NCBI RefSeq assembly: GCF_024347295.1
Contig: NZ_AP025459.1
Coordinates: forward strand, 868,001 to 932,000
Reading direction: 5' to 3'
Length of the DNA stretch: 64,000 bases
Source: Vibrio artabrorum
GTDB taxonomy: Bacteria; Pseudomonadota; Gammaproteobacteria; Enterobacterales; Vibrionaceae
Positions within the stretch are counted from its first letter, which is position 1; each line of letters opens with the position of its first letter. Below the pieces are notes generated by a model. It was given only the letters and a program-made list of their open reading frames with translations, did no database searches and was not told where the DNA came from. Shown piece after piece: positions 8,557-18,611 of the stretch. The position numbers and the translations under genes are program-made.

Positions 8557-9610
8557 GGCGTTGTTGCGTAATTCAATGGAACTAAATCAAGAACCTACGA
8601 TCTGAGCAGCTACGTCCACTCTATCTCGTAGCCCTATGCCTAAACCACGTTACAAAACAACTAACTGGAAGCAATACAACCAATCACTCATTAACCGTGG
8701 TTCTCTGACCTTTTGGATTGATGAAGAAGCAATAAGCGGATGGGCGCAAAGCAAACAGAATAAGCGCGGGAGGCCGCGTCGGTTCAGTGATTTAGCTATC
8801 ACGACAGCACTCATGGTCAAACGAGTTTTTTCTATGCCATTGAGAGCGCTGCAAGGATTTATCGACTCGATATTTAGGTTAGCCCATGTACCGTTAAGTT
8901 GTCCGCATTACACCTGCATCAGTCGTAGAGCCAAGCAAGTTGAGGTTTCATTTAAGACTAAAACGAGAGGAGCGATACAGCACCTAGCTATTGATGCTAC
9001 TGGCCTTAAGGTTTATGGCGAAGGTGAATGGAAAGTCAAAAAACATGGGACGGATGGCAAGCGTAGAGTCTGGCGAAAGCTGCATATTGCAGTCGATACC
9101 AACACTCATGAGATCATTGCCGCCGAGCTAAGTTTATCGACGGTTACAGATGGAGAAGTACTCCCGAACTTACTGAAACAAACACGCCGAAGTATCCTTA
9201 AGGTGTCTGGTGATGGCGCTTACGACACGAGAGCGTGTCACGCTGCTATTAAGATTAAGGGAGCTATTGCGCTTATTCCCCCAAGAGAAGGGGCTGCCTT
9301 TTGGGAGCGTGGTCACCCTCGAAATCTCGCCGTGGGTTGCCAGAAATTATACGGCTCAAATAAGTATTGGAAAGAGCGGTATGGATACCACAAACGTTCA
9401 CTCTCAGAAACAGCGATGTATCGAGTTAAACAGTTGCTAGGAGGGAAACTGAGCTTAAGAAATTACAATGCCCAGGTGGGTGAAACTTACGCGATGATAA
9501 AAGCGTTGAACAAGCTTACTGGGTTAGGTATGCCTGAAACTTGTCGCATTGACTAAGAAACAAGCGAAACGGGTTGGCTCTATCTCTAAATTTAATTACG
9601 CAACAAAGCC
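8557..9610 (+). mobile_element. Complete IS5-family insertion sequence (IS903-like), 1054 bp
   Basis: The ends are inverted repeats, GGCGTTGTTGCGTAATT (8557-8573) and the complement of 9594-9610, matching at 16 of 17 positions. One intact transposase gene fills the element. Both sides carry the same 9-bp sequence CTAAACTGG, which is direct evidence for transposition into this site. The intact duplication and transposase suggest that the insertion is recent. It splits a small minus-strand gene (8510-9755). The GGCTTTGTTGCGTAA-type end is common in IS903-group elements. Confidence 0.95.
8636..9556 (+). CDS. IS5-family transposase (DDE)
   Basis: The 306-residue protein has the DDE catalytic core of IS5/IS903 transposases: first aspartate in L-A-I-D-A-T-G-L-K (about residue 120), second in S-G-D-G-A-Y-D (about residue 195), and glutamate in the H-K-R-S-L-S-E-T-A-M-Y-R block (about residue 262). 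A basic N-terminus with W-K-Q-Y-N and W-I-D-E-E motifs fits the DNA-binding DUF4338-free IS5 pattern. The length is that of a full family member and there is no frameshift, so it should be active. It cuts and joins the element ends and needs no neighbour. The start codon lies 80 bp inside the left end. Confidence 0.95.
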   Translation: MPKPRYKTTNWKQYNQSLINRGSLTFWIDEEAISGWAQSKQNKRGRPRRFSDLAITTALMVKRVFSMPLRALQGFIDSIFRLAHVPLSCPHYTCISRRAKQVEVSFKTKTRGAIQHLAIDATGLKVYGEGEWKVKKHGTDGKRRVWRKLHIAVDTNTHEIIAAELSLSTVTDGEVLPNLLKQTRRSILKVSGDGAYDTRACHAAIKIKGAIALIPPREGAAFWERGHPRNLAVGCQKLYGSNKYWKERYGYHKRSLSETAMYRVKQLLGGKLSLRNYNAQVGETYAMIKALNKLTGLGMPETCRID

Positions 9611-9619
9611 CTAAACTGG
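9611..9619. repeat. Target-site duplication, right copy
   Basis: CTAAACTGG directly follows the right inverted repeat and is identical to 8548-8556. Confidence 0.9.
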
Positions 9620-9755
9620 CGCGTTTTTGTTTGATAAGTTGTGCCGCATAAGAGGGTGTCACAGCTTGAATCTCGCCTTTTGAACGAACAGTTAACGCTT
9701 CCCACGCATGGTCACGGTATTTGCCCGTTTGGGTATATTGAATAAGTACTCTCAT

Positions 9756-10107
9756 GATTCTTCCATCTAACGGTGGTAAACGTATTATTAACACTAGCGG
9801 CTTTGCTTTCGTTGTACACCTGTTAAATACGAAAGATAAGATTAACCAAATGAGAAAACGCGTCATTGGAAAGGAATAGATGCTACACAATTAACTCCTC
9901 TTCAATTCCAAGGTGGCTGGTTTTGAAAATAATACAGTAACAAACAGACTGAAATATGCATTCAGAAGGGAAATGACGACATGTAAATTTAAGTTAAAGA
10001 TGAGGAATGTTGAGGGGACACATAATTGGCCCCCCTTATTTGCGACAAAACCTTATAATTTCCTACCTATCATTATTTAATAGATAGGAAATTATTAACG
10101 TAATTAA
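9756..10107. other. 352-bp spacer with an inverted repeat at 10055-10095
   Basis: I see no gene here. The left part should hold the promoter of the interrupted small gene. At the right, ATAATTTCC...CTATC (10055-10071) can pair with GATAGGAAATTAT (10083-10095), leaving a four-base bulge. This hairpin lies 12 bp after the stop of the secreted protein gene (minus strand) and may end its transcript, although the T-run beyond it is poor. Confidence 0.5.
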
Positions 10108-11988
10108 TTATTTAAAATCAATTTGTTGAGATAAGGTCGTTCTAGAATCCAAGCAAGTGTTTTCTACACAATTCCAATTTCTTGGGGGAGAGATGGCAAT
10201 TTTTTCAGATAGTGAACGGTCATCATTAAAACTTAAGGCCAAGCCACTAAGCCGATTAATGAATCTTACATGACCCGTTTCGGTTTCCGAATTATCCTGT
10301 TGGACAGATTTGTCTTTCAATATAATCCACTGACTTGCTACGCAGTCTTTTGAATCTTTATCCTGAGAACACACATCAGTGGTTAGATCTACTTTAGTCC
10401 CCCATTTACGATAGGCATCAATATTAGCTTTAGAGGTCGGAGCCACAGACAGATACCTTGGTGTACTAGGGTCAAATAGAAAGCCTTCCTCAATATTGAT
10501 TAATCGAACATATCCATCGCCAGAGTCGTGGATCACCCAACGATTGCTATTAGCCGTTTGTTCAGAGTTTGTTATTTCTAACGCCTTATGAACATTATTC
10601 CAATATAAATATTCGTTGTTTCCATTTCTCAAGTATGGGAGGTTATAACCATGAACACTGTTTGTTGGGTCGTTCAGAGTGATTGGTAAAGATTCCGATG
10701 AAGTCTTGGAGCAATGGTGATAACAATTTGAAGTGAAGTTTTTCCCGGTAATAAAATCATTGAGTGCTGGAAACTTAGAATCCATCATAAAGCGATACCA
10801 AGATGAGGTGCTATAACCTTGTAACGTCGCCAATAGTGTCCATTTTTGAGACGATAAGTTATCCGTAGCATAAATCGGGAGTGGTGAAGGTTGTTTATCC
10901 AATGGACCGCTTCGATGCTCAGGGGTGGCTATGTATTTGTTTAAGTATGCATTCCATGAAACGTTCATAACACGCAGCGGAGAGTTCACTAGTTGTCCGT
11001 TAGCACGCATACTACGAACAACCCCGGCGTTTTTAGGGGTGTACTCTGTTGAATAATAACCTGTCGTTGATAATTCCGTTGGCACGATGTTACTGTCTGG
11101 CTTGATGTTACCGAGTGAAAGGTCAGCACCATTATCCATTTTTAACCATTGACCTTGATAATATTTGGCCCAACTATTGGGTGCCATTTTCTCAGAAATC
11201 GGGGCGCGCATGACGTGTTCTTGCATGAACGAATCAAAACCATTGTCTTTTTCGATACTAGGAACTAAATTTAGAACTCGGCTGGTATAGAAGACATAGA
11301 AATAACCAGTTGAATAGTCGACAAACAAGCGAGGATCTCCACCCCCATAATCGTACGTATGAGCGTAGGGGTCATAATCACGAGGTTGTTCGGCGGGCAA
11401 TTGTCGAGAATCACGCATACCAAACTGCGAAGTTGCTAACGTCTTCGTGATATGCCAATTTTTTCCTTTGTCGGTTGATTTAGCCAGTTCGATGGCATCT
11501 TGGCGTGGTATCAATCCAAAGATTTCATCGTGAACAAGACCATACCAATCTCCAGTGTCGGGATCGACCCACACACTCATCAAACCACAGAAATTATTAT
11601 AAGGGTAACTTGCATTTCCTCTGGGCTGAATGGTTTGCATTAATGGAGAGTTTTCACAAAGTGGTACGGTGTTTTGTACAGTCGCTCTGTCTGATATAGC
11701 TTGTTTTTGAGTTGCGTATTTTCGATTGACATCATAAAAATCGTCGCCCGTAAAAAACCGCCACGCATGCTCCTCATTATTGGGGTTATAGGTTGAATAT
11801 TGTGACAGAGTATCGTGATAATAATATTTCCCGTTTTCATCAACAAATGAGAATCCAGGAGAGTCGTTGACTATGTTTAGAGGGGTAGGCGTATCGATCG
11901 ATACCGTGGGTTTGGCTTGGAGTTGCAAAGAGACAAGCCCTAAAAGTAATGATAGCGTACTGCTAAATATTTTATGCTTTTGTTTCAT
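10108..11988 (-). CDS. Secreted Asp-box beta-propeller protein with lectin-like C-terminus, putative glycosidase
   Basis: A Sec signal peptide (K-Q-K-H-K, hydrophobic stretch, cut near L-Q-A-K at residue 26) heads this 626-residue protein. Around residue 185 it has an Asp-box, S-T-D-K-G-K-N-W, typical of sialidase/BNR propellers, followed by G-G-G-D-P-R-L-F-V-D and Y-F-Y-V-F-Y-T-S, which look like propeller blades of exo-glycosidases. Residues from about 450 on (Y-L-Y-W-N-N; S-N-R-W-V-I-H-D; repeated G-x-V-R-x-I-N) resemble a beta-trefoil lectin. Paired cysteines fit an exported protein. It is last in the minus-strand amino-sugar operon, 56 bp after a SIS gene, so release of GalNAc or a related sugar from polymers outside the cytoplasm is a reasonable inference. 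I cannot assign a glycoside hydrolase family. Confidence 0.7.
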   Translation of the reverse strand: MKQKHKIFSSTLSLLLGLVSLQLQAKPTVSIDTPTPLNIVNDSPGFSFVDENGKYYYHDTLSQYSTYNPNNEEHAWRFFTGDDFYDVNRKYATQKQAISDRATVQNTVPLCENSPLMQTIQPRGNASYPYNNFCGLMSVWVDPDTGDWYGLVHDEIFGLIPRQDAIELAKSTDKGKNWHITKTLATSQFGMRDSRQLPAEQPRDYDPYAHTYDYGGGDPRLFVDYSTGYFYVFYTSRVLNLVPSIEKDNGFDSFMQEHVMRAPISEKMAPNSWAKYYQGQWLKMDNGADLSLGNIKPDSNIVPTELSTTGYYSTEYTPKNAGVVRSMRANGQLVNSPLRVMNVSWNAYLNKYIATPEHRSGPLDKQPSPLPIYATDNLSSQKWTLLATLQGYSTSSWYRFMMDSKFPALNDFITGKNFTSNCYHHCSKTSSESLPITLNDPTNSVHGYNLPYLRNGNNEYLYWNNVHKALEITNSEQTANSNRWVIHDSGDGYVRLINIEEGFLFDPSTPRYLSVAPTSKANIDAYRKWGTKVDLTTDVCSQDKDSKDCVASQWIILKDKSVQQDNSETETGHVRFINRLSGLALSFNDDRSLSEKIAISPPRNWNCVENTCLDSRTTLSQQIDFK

Positions 11989-12008
11989 TTTTCTAGCTCC
12001 ATATCAAA

Positions 12009-12031
12009 GACTCCACTTTTAAAGTGGAGTC
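12009..12031. repeat. Perfect 11-bp inverted repeat between SIS gene and secreted gene
   Basis: GACTCCACTTT and AAAGTGGAGTC are separated by one T. It lies between the stop of the SIS gene (12045) and the start of the secreted protein gene (11988), in the same minus-strand operon. There is no good T-run, so it may be a processing or partial-termination hairpin that sets a different level for the last gene. Confidence 0.65.
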
Positions 12032-12044
12032 AACGAATGTTTGG

Positions 12045-12776
12045 TTATAGACATGTAATTCTGTCTTTATAATTCCACAAATTATCTCGGTTAATCTGCT
12101 CAGCGTTTTCAGAATTCACAGAACGCCAAATATTGGGAGAAACTCCTCTTGTAACGAGCTCTTTGATGCACTCGCCCGTCATTGTATTCAATAAAGTAAA
12201 ACCGATGACAGAAGAGATGGAGCCCGTTGAAAAGTCATGATTAGGGACTTCGATAGTGGCATCCCCAGCCACGCCTCCCATATCAAGAACGACGTCGCAA
12301 ACATCGCACAGTTTGTTGCCCGAATCATGACGAGAAGATACCGCCTCCGTGAATGCCATTGATGTCAATCCAATCACTTTTAGGCCTCGTTTTTTGGCTT
12401 CAATCGCAAACTCAATCGGAACAGCGTTGCGTCCAGAGGTTGAAACAACAATTAACACATCACCACTACGAATGTCTTTCTCCGCATTTAATGCGATGCT
12501 TGCTAAGCCATGTTGCCGCTCTGAGAATGTACTCATAGGAGCATACGGATACAGAGCAAGGGTAGGTGGAAGAATGGCATTAATTTGTACCAAACCTCCG
12601 GCTCTGAACCACATCTCATGGGCAAACATTTGTGAATGTCCGCAACCAGTCACATGAATGAGACCGTCGTTTTCGATAGTGTCAGCCATTAATTGAGCAC
12701 CTTTGGAAATCGCATCTTGCTGATTGGATGCAATGTCCAAATGGTGAAGCAGGCCGTTTAGATATTCTTTATACAT
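12045..12776 (-). CDS. SIS-domain sugar-phosphate-binding protein (copy 1)
   Basis: This 243-residue cytoplasmic protein is a single SIS domain of the UPF0309/GmhA-like kind. I-H-V-T-G-C-G-H-S (about residue 42) and V-V-S-T-S-G-R-N-A-V-P (about residue 110) form the phosphosugar-binding loops. A similar gene of 242 residues lies directly upstream with the same start (helical N-terminus) and the same C-terminal R-I/V-S/T-C-L end, so the two are a tandem duplication that has diverged. They sit after the PTS IID gene in the amino-sugar operon and probably act on the 6-phosphate of the imported sugar as isomerase, epimerase or etherase. AgaS upstream already covers deamination/isomerisation, so these two are extra to the standard Aga pathway. 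Confidence 0.85.
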   Translation of the reverse strand: MYKEYLNGLLHHLDIASNQQDAISKGAQLMADTIENDGLIHVTGCGHSQMFAHEMWFRAGGLVQINAILPPTLALYPYAPMSTFSERQHGLASIALNAEKDIRSGDVLIVVSTSGRNAVPIEFAIEAKKRGLKVIGLTSMAFTEAVSSRHDSGNKLCDVCDVVLDMGGVAGDATIEVPNHDFSTGSISSVIGFTLLNTMTGECIKELVTRGVSPNIWRSVNSENAEQINRDNLWNYKDRITCL

Positions 12777-12785
12777 GTTCCCTCC

Positions 12786-13514
12786 TTATAGGCAGCTGAC
12801 GCGACCTTTCATTGATTTAATATGTTCTTTGTTAATCGCGTCACCTTTATCGAGGTTTGAACTGACCCACACTTTGGGAGTGATCCCCTCTTTACCTAAT
12901 GAACAAATCGCTTGTGTTACGAGAGACTGAAGTACTGAAAAACCGACCACGGATGATGCGGGACAACATTTCTCGTCAACGCCCTCAATATCGAGTACCG
13001 CGTCTCCGTAAGGAATATGGAGATCGACAACGACATCGGCAATATCATTTAAAAATTGACCGCTGGAATGCTTTGGAGTCGTACGCTTACTAAACTCGAG
13101 AGATTGTAAGGCAATAACTTTAAGTCCTTTCTTTTTAGCAGCAATAGCAATATCAATCGTAGGGATTGTTCGACCAGCAATAGAAGCTAAAACGATACAG
13201 TCATGTTGATTGACATGTTGGTCATCAAAGATTTTGGTCCCGACACCTTCTATCTCATAGATATGGTCCGACGCGAATTGCGTTCTAGGCCCAGTGGCAA
13301 ATAGGTGGGGAAGCAGTGGATTGATTGGAACCAGGCCTCCTGCACGATAAAATGCCTCCATCGCGTAGAACTGACAGTGTCCACCAGAGACATGAATCAA
13401 CCCGTCTCGTTTTAACGTCTCTGCCATAATGCCCGCTGCTTTTTCTATGTTTTGACTCTCCTCATTAATTATTGTCTTGAGGATTGCTTTGCAATTATTG
13501 ATATATTCAAACAT
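12786..13514 (-). CDS. SIS-domain sugar-phosphate-binding protein (copy 2)
   Basis: This 242-residue SIS protein is paralogous to the next gene in the operon. Its phosphosugar loops are I-H-V-S-G-G-H-C-Q (the G-C-G-H-S of copy 1 has become G-G-H-C-Q) and L-A-S-I-A-G-R-T-I-P in place of S-T-S-G-R-N. The loss of serine and threonine in the second loop suggests a different ligand or a regulatory role in a heteromer with copy 1. AAAAGGA lies just before the ATG. It follows the PTS IID stop by 12 bp and precedes copy 1 by 9 bp, so all three are co-transcribed. Exact reaction unknown. Confidence 0.83.
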   Translation of the reverse strand: MFEYINNCKAILKTIINEESQNIEKAAGIMAETLKRDGLIHVSGGHCQFYAMEAFYRAGGLVPINPLLPHLFATGPRTQFASDHIYEIEGVGTKIFDDQHVNQHDCIVLASIAGRTIPTIDIAIAAKKKGLKVIALQSLEFSKRTTPKHSSGQFLNDIADVVVDLHIPYGDAVLDIEGVDEKCCPASSVVGFSVLQSLVTQAICSLGKEGITPKVWVSSNLDKGDAINKEHIKSMKGRVSCL

Positions 13515-13525
13515 TTTTTTTCCTT

Positions 13526-14356
13526 TTAGAGCACGCCTAAGTAGTGAAGTACAATGGATCCGATAATCATAATGAGCATGACTTTAACTGGTGAAATGCC
13601 GCGCATAATGAGCTTATAACAACCAATCACCACAATGAGCGGTAAGATATTGGGCATAATTTTGTCGAGCACATCTTGTTGAATATTGAGTACCGATCCA
13701 GTTAATGGAATTTCCAGCCCAAGTTTGACGCGTACGAATGATGCGGTTAATGCGCCAACTACGGTTAATCCGACGATAGTGGCCCCACGACTGAATGCCT
13801 TGCTCTGTTGTTGAAGCATCCCTAAGGCATTGAGTCCCAGCTTGTAACCATAATTAAAAATAGGCACATAGATAGCAAAACGAACGAGATTGAACATCAG
13901 TAGAAATATAAGGGGACCGATGCCAACACCATCAAGTGCGAGGGAGGCGGCAATAGAGGCCGTGATTGGAAGAATCGTTAATTGCGCCATAGCATCACCA
14001 ATTCCACCAATAGGGCCCATCGCAGCAACTTTAAATGAACGGATGGTTTCCAGTGGTTGTTTACCTTTCTCCATGGCAAGAATCACGCCCATCATAAAGG
14101 TGACGAGCCACGGTGAAGTATTAAAAAACTCGTTGTGCAGTTTTAATGACGCAGAAAGGTCGGTTTTGTTTTTGTGGATTCGTTTTAGTGCGGGAATCAT
14201 GGCATATAGAAAACCACTGGATTGCATGCGTTGATAATTAAACGATGCTTGCACCCATAACATTCTCAACCAGGACTGACGCATCAATTTGGCGTCCAGG
14301 TTCGCATTGGTATCTTGATCGACGTATTCTTCGATGTTTGCGTTATTCTTAGCCAT
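13526..14356 (-). CDS. agaE: PTS mannose/fructose/sorbose-family IID component
   Basis: This 276-residue membrane subunit of a mannose-family phosphotransferase permease has the usual N-terminal part (R-Q-S-W-L-R-M-L-W-V-Q-A-S-F-N-Y-Q-R-M-Q) and G-P-I-G-G-I-G-D-A in the middle, followed by C-terminal membrane segments. With IIC it forms the channel for the sugar. I prefer the ATG at 14356, one base after the IIC stop with a GATGGA ribosome site; an ATG at 14368 would overlap IIC. The gene name follows the AgaVWEF scheme of E. coli and rests on context; the substrate (GalNAc or galactosamine) is inferred from the neighbouring AgaS, aldolase and deacetylase. Confidence 0.9.
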   Translation of the reverse strand: MAKNNANIEEYVDQDTNANLDAKLMRQSWLRMLWVQASFNYQRMQSSGFLYAMIPALKRIHKNKTDLSASLKLHNEFFNTSPWLVTFMMGVILAMEKGKQPLETIRSFKVAAMGPIGGIGDAMAQLTILPITASIAASLALDGVGIGPLIFLLMFNLVRFAIYVPIFNYGYKLGLNALGMLQQQSKAFSRGATIVGLTVVGALTASFVRVKLGLEIPLTGSVLNIQQDVLDKIMPNILPLIVVIGCYKLIMRGISPVKVMLIMIIGSIVLHYLGVL

Positions 14357-14357
14357 A

Positions 14358-15137
14358 TTAAATTCCATCTTCTAAGTTATCATCAGAGTTGCGAGGAACG
14401 GCGTTGTCGCTATCTTTCGAGTTGAAATAGTCGACAATTGCCACAGAAAGAGCGAGTAGGGCGACGGCAATGATTGGAAGTTTTAAGAAGGTTGCTAAAA
14501 CAAAACCAATGATATAGAAAGGAGTAAAACGTTTTTCCTTTAACATCATTTTCAATAACATAGAGAAGCCGAGCGCTGGCATCATTGCGCCGGCAATACT
14601 CAGCCCACCAATGATGTCTTTAGGGACACTTTCGACGATGGACTTCGCTACCACATCCCCATAATAGGTAGGAATGAAGGCACAGATGAAAAATGTAAAA
14701 AAGTACGCGGCCATGCCAAGGTAATTGACTCTCTCTATTCCTTTTACGTCACACTCTTCGGCCATCTTATCGACCTTAGGCATAAAGGTGGCAAAAGCGG
14801 TAAATTGCATAACAGTTAACTGTTGCATAAGAATAGCGAATGGGATCGCGACTCCAACAACGGCCGTTGGAGCGAGACCTGACTGGATCCCAAACACCAC
14901 GCCTACCGCGGAGCCAATGGTAACATTTGGTGGTTGAGCGCCAGCAAGTGGCATCAAACCGAGCCAAGCCAGTTCTAATGTCGCCCCTATTTCTAGGCCC
15001 ATTTGCATGTTGCCCATCAATAGCCCAACGATGGGACCAGTAACAATGGGACGGCCAATCATTAGACCTGAACCATAAAAATCGAGGCCTGCAATACCGA
15101 CCCACGCTGAAATGGCTAAAACAGTAAGTAAATCCAT
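14358..15137 (-). CDS. agaW: PTS mannose/fructose/sorbose-family IIC component
   Basis: This 259-residue integral membrane protein has about eight hydrophobic segments and the IIC hallmarks G-P-I-V-G-L-L-M-G and A-T-L-E-L-A-W-L-G near residues 35-60. It carries the sugar across the inner membrane together with IID and receives its energy through IIB phosphorylation. GGAGG lies just upstream of the ATG. The gene sits between IIB (9 bp before) and IID, in the standard order IIB-IIC-IID. The symbol follows E. coli AgaW and is an inference from operon content. Confidence 0.92.
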   Translation of the reverse strand: MDLLTVLAISAWVGIAGLDFYGSGLMIGRPIVTGPIVGLLMGNMQMGLEIGATLELAWLGLMPLAGAQPPNVTIGSAVGVVFGIQSGLAPTAVVGVAIPFAILMQQLTVMQFTAFATFMPKVDKMAEECDVKGIERVNYLGMAAYFFTFFICAFIPTYYGDVVAKSIVESVPKDIIGGLSIAGAMMPALGFSMLLKMMLKEKRFTPFYIIGFVLATFLKLPIIAVALLALSVAIVDYFNSKDSDNAVPRNSDDNLEDGI

Positions 15138-15145
15138 AGTTCCTC

Positions 15146-15616
15146 CTAAATATAATCGACCATGTTAATAGGTGTGTCGGATGGGTTACGCTGGATGGTG
15201 CATTCGATGCCCATTGAGATGAGTTCACGGAATGCAGCTAAGTCGTTTTCATCGACTGATACCGTGTCGTGAATTTGTTTTTTCCCCTCTTTGTAGTGCA
15301 TATTCCCAACATTAATCTTGGGTAGAAGTACATTACCTTTAACCAATGCTAGTGCGTCTTGTGGGGAGCGAATAAGAATGAAGATCTTTTGTTTGTCATT
15401 CGCCCGGTGGATGACGTTAATGGTTTTTTCTATAGTGAAGAATCGAGTATCAAATTCACCAGCTGACATTTTGGCAAGCGCTTGTTGTGCGGGGTCATTT
15501 GCTACGTCATCATTGGCAAACAGAATGAGGTTGCAACCAGAGTGCGGCCCATGGCCTACCGCAACTTGTCCATGTAACCCACGTTCATCTATTCTTGTGT
15601 ATACGATATTGGGCAT
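15146..15616 (-). CDS. agaV: PTS mannose/fructose/sorbose-family IIB component
   Basis: This 156-residue cytoplasmic IIB domain has the conserved R-I-D-E-R-G-L-H-G-Q-V-A motif, in which the histidine at residue 15 is the phosphorylated one. The N-D-D-V-A-N-D and the later I-N-V-G-N-M-H pattern are those of the family. It takes phosphate from the IIA protein encoded at 18608-19039 on the opposite strand and passes it to the incoming sugar. It lies 12 bp after the aldolase gene and 9 bp before IIC. The symbol is by analogy with AgaV. Confidence 0.92.
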   Translation of the reverse strand: MPNIVYTRIDERGLHGQVAVGHGPHSGCNLILFANDDVANDPAQQALAKMSAGEFDTRFFTIEKTINVIHRANDKQKIFILIRSPQDALALVKGNVLLPKINVGNMHYKEGKKQIHDTVSVDENDLAAFRELISMGIECTIQRNPSDTPINMVDYI

Positions 15617-15628
15617 AATTTGTCCTTG

Positions 15629-17601
<1,973 letters not shown>

Positions 17602-17801
17602 TTTTAGTTCCTAATTTTAAGTTGACTTTTCATTTGTTGTTCAAAATAATAACGTCAAATGTTATCAATCAAACAAGATCAAAATCACATTAGGAAATGT
17701 GAAAGTAAGCATAAGAAAAATTGTAGATCTATATCACTTTTTAATGTTTTATATCTTTCGTTATCTTTTGTGTTTGAGTTATTAAAAAGGAGTTTTATAT
17801 T
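17602..17801. promoter_or_regulatory. Divergent promoter region of the amino-sugar locus
   Basis: This AT-rich 200-bp spacer separates agaS (left) from the regulator gene (right). An inverted repeat, TCACATT AGGA AATGTGA, lies at 17685-17702, and a weaker pair ATAAC...GTTAT lies just before it near 17650-17665. Either could be the operator of the DeoR-type regulator. AAATGTGA at 17695-17702 also resembles one half of a CRP site, with a poor second half. AAAAGGAG precedes the regulator start. Confidence 0.6.
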
Positions 17802-18611
17802 ATGAATGATTCAGAAAGACCGGATAATGAAAACTTCACCACCATTGAACGTCGTGATGAAATAATTAAAATCCTTCATGACAAAAGCAGAGTAAGAGTA
17901 TCCTATTTATCTAATATATTACGGGTTTCTGAAGTGACAATACGAAATGACTTAAAGAAACTGGAGGATGTTGGTGAGCTTATTCGTGCTCATGGATACG
18001 CATTAATACCAAACAAAGAGACGAGTAGAGAATCGCCAGTTGAAGAAAAGATTGTTATAAACAAAGATTTAAAGTGCGGGGTGGCCGGGTTGGCGGCTTC
18101 GACAATAGAAAGTGGGGAAGCCATTATCCTCGACTCAGGCTCAACAACTGAGCGACTTGCTGAAGAGCTTGAAGATGTACCGTTAACAGTCTTAACTAAT
18201 GGCTTAAATATTGCTATGTGTTTATCAAAAAGTAAAAACATCAACATAATAATGAATGGAGGCCGGCTTAGAAAAAAAGCGCTTTCGTTTAGTGATGGTT
18301 TTCAGGAGAGTCAAATAATGACATATAGATTTGATAAATACTTTCTTGGCGTCGATGGCTTAGATATCTCTGCCGGGGTTACTACTTTTGATGAGTCAGA
18401 AGCAAAAATAAACCGCTTATTTTGTTCAATATCAGATAAAGTCATCATCGTTTGTGATTCCTCTAAATTTGGAGTTCGCAAGCATAATGTAATTTGTCCC
18501 ATTAAGAATATTGACACCATAATTACTGATTCTGGTGTTCCCAATGAGTATATAAACATGTGCAATAAGTTTGGTATTAATTTGTTAATTTCTAAAGAGG
18601 ATAGGTCATGA
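17802..18611 (+). CDS. agaR: DeoR-family transcriptional regulator (AgaR-like)
   Basis: This 269-residue protein has an N-terminal winged helix (E-R-R-D-E-I-I-K-I-L; V-R-V-S-Y-L-S; V-S-E-V-T-I-R-N-D-L-K-K-L-E, residues 15-60) and a C-terminal sugar-phosphate-sensing domain with L-D-S-G-S-T-T-E-R-L-A (about residue 110). D-G-F, G-V-D-G and the K-x-x-x-x-x-C-D-S-S-K-F-G motif are typical. DeoR proteins of this kind repress sugar operons until a phosphorylated intermediate binds. It is divergent from agaS and heads the operon with IIA and the deacetylase (4-bp overlap with the next start), so it very likely controls both units. Confidence 0.92.
   Translation: MNDSERPDNENFTTIERRDEIIKILHDKSRVRVSYLSNILRVSEVTIRNDLKKLEDVGELIRAHGYALIPNKETSRESPVEEKIVINKDLKCGVAGLAASTIESGEAIILDSGSTTERLAEELEDVPLTVLTNGLNIAMCLSKSKNINIIMNGGRLRKKALSFSDGFQESQIMTYRFDKYFLGVDGLDISAGVTTFDESEAKINRLFCSISDKVIIVCDSSKFGVRKHNVICPIKNIDTIITDSGVPNEYINMCNKFGINLLISKEDRS

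Larger units (their letters stand above)
8510..9755 (-). pseudogene. Small conserved gene interrupted by the IS5 element
   Basis: Reading the minus strand from an ATG at 9753-9755 (GGAAG 6 bases upstream) gives M-R-V-L-I-Q-Y-T-Q-T-G-K-Y-R and runs to K-Q-K-R-A-S-L, where it enters the insertion sequence at 9610. If the element and one copy of its 9-bp target duplication are removed, the frame continues without a shift through 8547 into A-T-T-E-D-Q-D-I-V-I-Q-P and stops at 8510-8512. The restored protein is 60 residues, basic in its first half, with no signal peptide. I do not recognise its family. The first part alone may still be translated, ending in IS sequence with an altered C-terminus. 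Confidence 0.8.

Noticed and set aside
9516..9890. A 124-residue minus-strand open frame that spans the IS right end
   Set aside because: It joins the start of the disrupted small gene to non-coding IS sequence and uses a start upstream of the better ATG at 9755; I report it as a pseudogene instead.
17694..17715. A CRP site in the amino-sugar promoter
   Set aside because: The left half AAATGTGA is good but the right half is poor, so I mention it only as a possibility.
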